Source: Chryseobacterium rhizosphaerae
GTDB taxonomy: Bacteria; Bacteroidota; Bacteroidia; Flavobacteriales; Weeksellaceae
Direction: 5' to 3'
Assembly (NCBI RefSeq): GCF_003385455.1
Contig: NZ_QNUF01000034.1
Coordinates: 1-48,063 of the forward strand
DNA length: 48,063 nucleotides
The translations under genes were made by a program, and so were the position numbers. Of the stretch, positions 43,544 through 48,063 are shown piece by piece. The notes beneath the pieces are model-generated. The model ran no database searches. It was not told the origin of the DNA and saw only the letters and a list, made by a program, of their open reading frames with translations. The stretch's first letter is position 1; the number at the start of each line of letters is the position of its first letter.

Positions 43544-44929
43544 TTAAAAATACGCTGTTAACCGTAAACCTAACGTGATATAATTGATTCTTTCTTTAGC
43601 AATAACATGATTAAGCTCTTCATTTAATTCATCATTCTCTTTTATTTCATCACTAAAATGATATCTGATGGTAGATTTTATCTGGTTGTAATCGGCATAT
43701 AATGTAAGCCCTATTCCTGGATTGAATTTATAGGTAAGGGAAGTTCCTGCATTCCAACGGAAAGCGGGCTTAGGTTTATAGCGGGCAATAGGAAGCTCAT
43801 GAGTTGGAGTATCTATGCTGTCGCTTTTTATAAATACTTTTCCGCTTGCAGTGGCTGCATATCCGGCAGTCGCTTTTAGGGCAAATTGCCATTTGTCTGA
43901 AAACTCATGAGAAAAATAAGGCCCTATCCCGGCACCCAGAAAACCTAAAGATTGGGTAATGATACTATAATCTCCAAAATTTTCTCCGTCATCTAAAGTT
44001 TCTCTCAGGGGCTTCACAGGAAAACTGCTAAAGCTGATGTCAGCTCCGATACCCCATTTTTTTGAAAAGAAATAAGCTCCTTCCAATCCGCCTTCAAAAC
44101 CTACCTGTTTTTTATTGTCAAGATCAGATTCTTTCAGGAAATTTGTTGTACCCAGTGCTGTACCCAGTTTTATAGCTAGAAAAGAAGGGTAGTCATTTCC
44201 CTGTATCCTCGATAAAAGACTTAAATTATCCCCTTTGTTTTTATACATTTTATCTATAAAAAAGTAGCCTAATTCCGTAGATATAATACCTATTCCGGCA
44301 CCTGCCAATACGTCAGGGAGCCAATGTCTGTTGTTTAAATTCCGTCCAAGTGCTGTAAGGGTAGCGGCACTATATCCTCCAATACTGTACGCAGGGTTTA
44401 CCATTCCATATTCTTTATGCAGAAAGCTTGCATTGGTAAAAGCCATTGCAGAGTGGCCGGATGGGAATGAATTGTTTTTAGAACCGTCCGGTCGTTCCAC
44501 TTTTGCTGTATATTTGATGGAGTTTACTACAATACCCATAATGGCTAAACTGGTAACATAAGAAAGTGTAGCCCTTCCTATATTATTCCGTCCTTTTACT
44601 CCGGAAAGTTTTAGTCCGTAAACGGCTACGGCGGGGGCATATTGCAAATAATCATCGTACTTTGCCTTGAATGTTGGAAGATAGCGGTTTCGGACTTCGC
44701 GGATATTTTCTTTCTCTCCCCAGGTTGCCGCCGCCGCTGTAAAAAGTATGGCCGGAGCTACAGATTTTTTCACCCATTCTTTCTTGAAAAATGGCGTTTT
44801 ATTGTCAACAGGTATATCGGAACTGATTAATGAAATATCTTTTTGAAGATTTCTGGACTGAACAGTATCTTGTGCATGATAACAACACAAATGCAAAAAC
44901 AGACCCGCTGCTGATATTATTTTTTTCAT
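43544..44929 (-). CDS. PAP2-family phosphatase fused to a C-terminal outer-membrane barrel-like domain
   Basis: 461 residues with a signal peptide. Residues about 55-235 are a PAP2 phosphatase with all three motifs: KYTAKVERPDG, PSGHS (near residue 155) and RNLNNRHWLPDVLAG, plus several hydrophobic helices. The second half (about 250-461) alternates strands such as YFFSKKWGIGADISFSSFPV, GAGIGPYFSHEF, WQFALKATAGYAA, GLTLYADYNQIKS and YITLGLRLTAYF, like a small barrel with a C-terminal aromatic residue. A lipid phosphate such as undecaprenyl-PP or lipid A is a likely substrate. Single gene. Confidence 0.85.
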   Translation of the reverse strand: MKKIISAAGLFLHLCCYHAQDTVQSRNLQKDISLISSDIPVDNKTPFFKKEWVKKSVAPAILFTAAAATWGEKENIREVRNRYLPTFKAKYDDYLQYAPAVAVYGLKLSGVKGRNNIGRATLSYVTSLAIMGIVVNSIKYTAKVERPDGSKNNSFPSGHSAMAFTNASFLHKEYGMVNPAYSIGGYSAATLTALGRNLNNRHWLPDVLAGAGIGIISTELGYFFIDKMYKNKGDNLSLLSRIQGNDYPSFLAIKLGTALGTTNFLKESDLDNKKQVGFEGGLEGAYFFSKKWGIGADISFSSFPVKPLRETLDDGENFGDYSIITQSLGFLGAGIGPYFSHEFSDKWQFALKATAGYAATASGKVFIKSDSIDTPTHELPIARYKPKPAFRWNAGTSLTYKFNPGIGLTLYADYNQIKSTIRYHFSDEIKENDELNEELNHVIAKERINYITLGLRLTAYF

Positions 44930-44965
44930 CCTTATTTGTCCTGAAGTTTAAAACCGCATAAAAGT

Positions 44966-45004
44966 AAAAAAAAATCCATCCCTAAATTGGGATAGATTTT
45001 TTTT
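44966..45004 (-). terminator. Terminator after the first M43 protease gene
   Basis: A/T-flanked stem AATCCATCCC with GGGATAGATT (one mismatch) and a 6-base loop, with T tracts on both sides. It is a diverged relative of the hairpins at 46408 and 47876. Confidence 0.75.
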
Positions 45005-45029
45005 AAGCAAATCTTAATATATTGATAAT

Positions 45030-46022
45030 TTAGTACAGTCTTAAACCTGATCTTGGTCCTGATGCTGAAACTACAGCCTGCATTCTTTGTTTTTGATTGG
45101 TTGTAAACATTACCATGATCTTGTCATCTACATAATCCATATAGTTCATGAAGATTTGAGAACGGCTTACTCCACCACAAGCACGGCTAAGAGGATAAGA
45201 AGGTGTTCCGTAATTTGGACCAGGCGAAACAGGAGTGTCATTAGAATAATCTGTCTGGCAGCCTGCATCTGAAGAACCCCAAAGGTGAGGGAGATTTAAA
45301 TAATGCCCCACTTCATGAGTGGCTGTTCTTCCCAAATTGAAAGGTGCTGAGGTTCCTGAACCAGTTCCTATATAAGGAGCAGCTATTACTACACCATCTA
45401 AAGAACCTGTAATAGTTCCCGGATAATAAGCATATCCAAGAGTACCCCCTGTCATTTTATTTACTACCCAAATGTTTAGATAGTTGTCTGGAGTAGTAGC
45501 TGCAATCCCTGTGCTTGCCGATTTCATCTTATTGTCATCAGGATTCCACAGCGTTGTACTGCTTTGTTTTCTCACTGTTTTAGCCAATCTGAATCTGATT
45601 TTAGTATCTCCGGCCTTTACAGGAACGAATTCTGATGGGGTATTGCTGTTATCTGCATTCGTAGCTCCGTAATCTCTGTTCAGTACATCAATCTGGGATT
45701 GTAGTCTGGCATCGGATACATTTTCACTGCTTGTGTTGTATACCACATTGAAAACTACAGGGATTTCTACAGTGCCATCTGCTAATACTTTACCTACTTT
45801 TATATCGTTAAGACGTTGTTCTGTAAACTCTTCAATAGCGTTAACTCTCGCTCTGGCTGCAGGATCGGTACTTAGAATTTTGTTTCTCATTTCATCGGAA
45901 GGGCAGGATCTTCTGTTGGCAGTTTCCTGAGGTTGCGTGTCCTGTTGTTCTGTTACAGAATTGACATCGTTGTTACAAGAAGCCAGAAATAGAATTCCAG
46001 CTCCAAAAAGAAGTTTTTTCAT
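45030..46022 (-). CDS. M43-family zinc metalloprotease lipoprotein, copy A
   Basis: 330 residues. Lipoprotein signal with lipidated cysteine at about residue 16 (FLASCNND). The catalytic motif HEVGHYLNLPH gives zinc ligands His236, His240 and His246 with Glu237, and the Met-turn is FMNYMDYVDD. A cysteine-containing loop (DAGCQTDYS, SRACGG) is as in pappalysin/cytophagalysin-type M43 proteases. A pre-sequence of about 60 residues (SCPSDEMRNKILSTDP...) may act as a propeptide. Unlike many M43 enzymes of Bacteroidota there is no C-terminal T9SS domain; it ends SGPRSGLRLY. Downstream copy of a tandem pair. Confidence 0.92.
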   Translation of the reverse strand: MKKLLFGAGILFLASCNNDVNSVTEQQDTQPQETANRRSCPSDEMRNKILSTDPAARARVNAIEEFTEQRLNDIKVGKVLADGTVEIPVVFNVVYNTSSENVSDARLQSQIDVLNRDYGATNADNSNTPSEFVPVKAGDTKIRFRLAKTVRKQSSTTLWNPDDNKMKSASTGIAATTPDNYLNIWVVNKMTGGTLGYAYYPGTITGSLDGVVIAAPYIGTGSGTSAPFNLGRTATHEVGHYLNLPHLWGSSDAGCQTDYSNDTPVSPGPNYGTPSYPLSRACGGVSRSQIFMNYMDYVDDKIMVMFTTNQKQRMQAVVSASGPRSGLRLY

Positions 46023-46049
46023 ATTATATTATTTTGGTTTTGAGTTTGT

Positions 46050-46080
46050 GAATTTATATTAAATAAACTTAATGTGCAAA
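46050..46080 (-). promoter_or_regulatory. Candidate promoter of M43 copy A
   Basis: Minus strand TTTG (46080-46077), 18 nt, TATAAATTC (46058-46050). The same TTTG-N18-TATAAWTTC layout precedes copy B, which supports it although the -7 element departs from TAnnTTTG. Confidence 0.45.
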
Positions 46081-46407
46081 TTATTTCTTAATTTATTTAA
46101 TTATCATTAATCTTTACTTCTAATAGTTGTGATTATCTTAATTAAATTTAATTAAAATTGAATTTTAATCAATTTTAATAATTTCGTTTTTATATTTCAC
46201 TTTTTTGTGTTTTTTAACTAAAAAAAATACTATTGTTTTTGATTTTTTATTGAAAATTTAATCACATGGTAGATTCATTTCATACTGTTGGAAAGGAAGC
46301 TAATTGTTCCGTAAAGTTTGTCATGATCATTATCTACATTTTTTAGCTGGTGGATAATGACTTTTTTATCATTGTGATTTTTGGGAATTTAAATCACTTG
46401 AAATAAA

Positions 46408-46433
46408 AAATCCATCTCGATTGAGATGGATTT
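46408..46433 (-). terminator. Terminator after M43 copy B
   Basis: A perfect 11-bp stem AAATCCATCTC / GAGATGGATTT (46408-46418 with 46423-46433) with T's on the minus side. Nearly identical to the hairpin at 47876-47901. Confidence 0.85.
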
Positions 46434-46470
46434 ACAAATATTAATTAGAATGGTATTTAGATTTATTTTA

Positions 46471-47490
46471 TTATAAAACTCTTAATCCTGTTCTTGGACC
46501 TGATGAAGCCACTACAGACTGCATTTTTGTTTTTTGGCCTGCTGAGAACATAAACATAGCTGCATCATCTACATAATCCATATAATTCATAAACATTACA
46601 GATCTTTGCACTCCGCCACAAGTATTATAAAGCGGGTAGGTTGGTTTTCCTGCATTATCTCTGGTTTGAGTTGGAGTGTCGGCAATCAGGTCATTTCCAC
46701 AATTGGCATCTCCCCAAATATGTCTTAGTCCTAAATAGTGGCCCACTTCATGTGTTGCTGTTCTTCCTAGGTTGAAAGGGGAAGAAGCACCTGTTTTCCC
46801 AAAAAATGGTGCTGCGATTACTACACCATCATTCCATAAGCCTGCAGACTCAGGGAAGGTTGCATATCCAAGAATTTCTCCCTGAGTAGATGGCATTCTC
46901 CCTACGATCCAAAGGTTAAAATAATTGGTGGGATTAGTGGCATCTATTCCTCCTGTAGAGGCTTTTTTCATCGTGTTGTTTGCTCTGTCGGTAGCACTCC
47001 ATGATGTTTTGGTTGTGGACTTTCTAATGGTATTTACCAGTCTGAATTTTACTGCTACATCTCCGGACTTTACCGCTTGAAATTCTGTAGGTATTTTTGA
47101 AACATCGCTGTTTGTTCCGCTATAGTCGGCATTTAATACAGCAATTTGTTCTGCGATTCTGGCATCTGAAACATTTTCTGCTGCTGTATTGTATAAAACA
47201 TTTACAACTACAGGGATTTCAACAGAACCGTCTGCAAGAACTTTTCCTAATTTTAGGTTGTTAGCAAATCTTTCAGCATTGGCTTCAATATCTGCTACTC
47301 TCTGTCTGAGTGCCGGATCTTTTTGCAGTGCTTCTTTTCTCATTTCCTCTGATGGACAAAATCTTTTTGACGCTGTTACACTGAGAGAATTTGCTGCATC
47401 TGTAGATTCTTGTGTTTGGTTTGCAATGTTGTCGCTGTTACAAGCTGACATGAAGCTTAGCACAATAGCTCCAAATAATAGTTTTTTCAT
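46471..47490 (-). CDS. M43-family zinc metalloprotease lipoprotein, copy B
   Basis: 339 residues, a close paralog of copy A with the same lipoprotein signal type (FMSACNSD, lipidated Cys17), the same propeptide-like start (FCPSEEMRKEALQKDP), catalytic HEVGHYLGLRH (His247, Glu248, His251, His257), Met-turn FMNYMDYVDD and the ending SGPRTGLRVL. Copies differ most just after the signal and in the EILGYATF loop. It is probably an extracytoplasmic peptidase; the target is unknown. It has its own promoter-like site and terminator, so the copies are transcribed separately. Confidence 0.92.
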   Translation of the reverse strand: MKKLLFGAIVLSFMSACNSDNIANQTQESTDAANSLSVTASKRFCPSEEMRKEALQKDPALRQRVADIEANAERFANNLKLGKVLADGSVEIPVVVNVLYNTAAENVSDARIAEQIAVLNADYSGTNSDVSKIPTEFQAVKSGDVAVKFRLVNTIRKSTTKTSWSATDRANNTMKKASTGGIDATNPTNYFNLWIVGRMPSTQGEILGYATFPESAGLWNDGVVIAAPFFGKTGASSPFNLGRTATHEVGHYLGLRHIWGDANCGNDLIADTPTQTRDNAGKPTYPLYNTCGGVQRSVMFMNYMDYVDDAAMFMFSAGQKTKMQSVVASSGPRTGLRVL

Positions 47491-47515
47491 ATTGTTTTTT
47501 TTTGTTTGAGGATGT

Positions 47516-47546
47516 GAAATTATATTATTTGAAATTGATATGCAAA
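47516..47546 (-). promoter_or_regulatory. Candidate promoter of M43 copy B
   Basis: Minus strand TTTG (47546-47543), 18 nt, TATAATTTC (47524-47516), matching the site before copy A. Confidence 0.45.
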
Positions 47547-47875
47547 TTTTTATGACAATTATTTGATAAATATATATTTAATGATTGTTTTAGTTAGTTA
47601 TTTTACATTTAAATTGAGTTTTTATTGAATTTTAATCAAATTAAAGAATTGGGTTTTTATCTTTCACAAGATGCTGTGCTTTTAATGTAAATAACTATCA
47701 ATATTATTTATTTGAAAGAATATTTTTATTTTACATTGGCCTGTTGCAAACCCTTTTTTTTGCTGTTAAAAATTTTCCTAATCTACTAACTTTTGTAAAG
47801 TTTGTCATGTTAAGGCTCTTAGTTTTTTAGGTGGATGGACAGTGCTTTTTGGGAATTTAAATTATATGAAATAAA

Positions 47876-47901
47876 AAATCCATCTCAATTGAGATGGATT
47901 T
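47876..47901 (-). terminator. Third copy of the M43-array terminator hairpin
   Basis: AAATCCATCTC / GAGATGGATTT (47876-47886 with 47891-47901) with an AATT loop. Nearly the same as 46408-46433, with its T tail on the minus side, so it should end a minus-strand gene lying further right. The IS end comes 14 bases later. Confidence 0.8.
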
Positions 47902-47914
47902 TAATTCTTATATA

Positions 47915-48063
47915 TGTCTAGTCCTGAAATATCGATACACAAAAAAAGCATCGTTATGGAAGAACATTTAGAAACCCAGTACGTCAAGCGTACACAGCGA
48001 GATTACAATTTGAGTTTAAAGCTTCAAATTGTAAAAGAAATTGAAGCGGGAAAATCAGGAATT
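47915..48063 (+). mobile_element. IS3-like insertion sequence, left end (cut by window)
   Basis: The sequence from TGTCTAGTCCTGAAAT onward resembles the terminal inverted repeats of IS3-family elements in flavobacteria, and a transposase OrfA-like frame starts 41 bases later. The right end is outside the window, so neither inverted repeat nor target duplication can be verified. Confidence 0.65.
47956..48063 (+). CDS. IS3-family transposase OrfA, N-terminal part
   Basis: 36 residues, open to the window edge. MEEHLETQYVKRTQRDYNL followed by SLKLQIVKEIEAGKSGI resembles the start of IS3-family OrfA proteins, whose first helix-turn-helix binds the element ends. Partial; the remainder lies outside. 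Confidence 0.75.
   Translation, partial: MEEHLETQYVKRTQRDYNLSLKLQIVKEIEAGKSGI

Larger units (their letters stand above)
46023..46470. other. Intergenic region between M43 copies
   Basis: AT-rich. Holds the promoter of copy A (46050-46080), a block at 46311-46425 that recurs at 47805-47901 (GTAAAGTTTGTCATG and TTTTTGGGAATTTAAAT exact), a hairpin GTGATTT/AAATCAC (46374-46397), and the terminator of copy B at 46408-46433. No gene. Confidence 0.65.
47491..47914. other. Intergenic region between M43 copy B and the insertion sequence
   Basis: AT-rich, no gene. Holds the promoter of copy B, the 47805-47870 block repeated from 46311, and a terminator hairpin at 47876-47901 that has no minus-strand gene to its right within the window. 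Confidence 0.65.

Noticed and set aside
47915..48063. Claiming an exact IS name or target duplication
   Set aside because: Only 149 bases of the element are in view, so neither can be verified.

Overview
The window looks like chromosome of a Chryseobacterium-type member of the Bacteroidota (Flavobacteriia, Weeksellaceae). It is AT-rich. Several genes are preceded by the Bacteroidota promoter pattern TTG - about 20 nt - TAnnTTTG. One secreted protein ends in a type IX secretion (T9SS) sorting domain, and the gene families (DUF4292, DUF2851, DUF4254, OMP_b-brl_3 barrels, GH92, bacillithiol synthase BshA) fit that clade. The species cannot be fixed from the sequence alone.

Layout. 1-100: the 3' end of a 5S rRNA gene and the rRNA operon terminator. 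100-1050: a gene-free stretch with two copies of a small palindrome-rich element that has near-identical ends. 1052-7430 (+): a T9SS cargo protein, a GH77 4-alpha-glucanotransferase, a repeat-rich secreted protein, a Spy-like periplasmic protein and ferritin. 7762-11266 (-): a small membrane protein and a RecB/AddA-like helicase-nuclease. 11449-14656 (+): three tandem secreted paralogs and a SIMPL protein. 14776-16776 (-): a tight operon of DUF2851, PspC and GNAT genes. 17067-19932 (-): a GH3 glycosidase followed by bshA. 20049-21589: two unrelated lipoproteins. 21673-28721 (-): a housekeeping cluster (flippase, nucleotidyltransferase, DUF4292, EnvC-like, TatA, DUF4254, lipoprotein, RibA). 28822-36921: dihydroorotase, GH92, a dienoyl-CoA-reductase-like SDR, an M1 peptidase and an EEP-family hydrolase. 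36924-41523: a two-component system diverging from an outer-membrane barrel receptor. 41628-44929: a second M1 peptidase and a PAP2-barrel protein. 45030-47490: two tandem M43 metalloprotease lipoproteins. 47915-end: the left end of an IS3-like insertion sequence.

How genes work together. The 21.7-28.7 kb cluster serves the cell envelope (activation of septal peptidoglycan amidases, Tat export, sugar nucleotides and flippase), with riboflavin synthesis at its end. The two-component system at 36.9-38.9 kb shares an intergenic region with the barrel gene. That region carries five exact TTAACC copies spaced exactly 11 bp apart within a pair and a triplet, the layout expected for an OmpR/PhoB-family regulator, so the system probably controls itself and the barrel gene. 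The rest is rich in secreted hydrolases (GH3, GH77, GH92, two M1, two M43), as expected of a polymer-degrading flavobacterium.

The most interesting signals are the 11-bp phased regulator sites, the inverted-repeat element near the rRNA operon with a relic near 30.25 kb, the three-paralog secreted array of unknown function, and a tandem M43 array whose repeated terminators suggest a further copy beyond the IS at the right edge. I did not find a clear defence system, CRISPR array or prophage.
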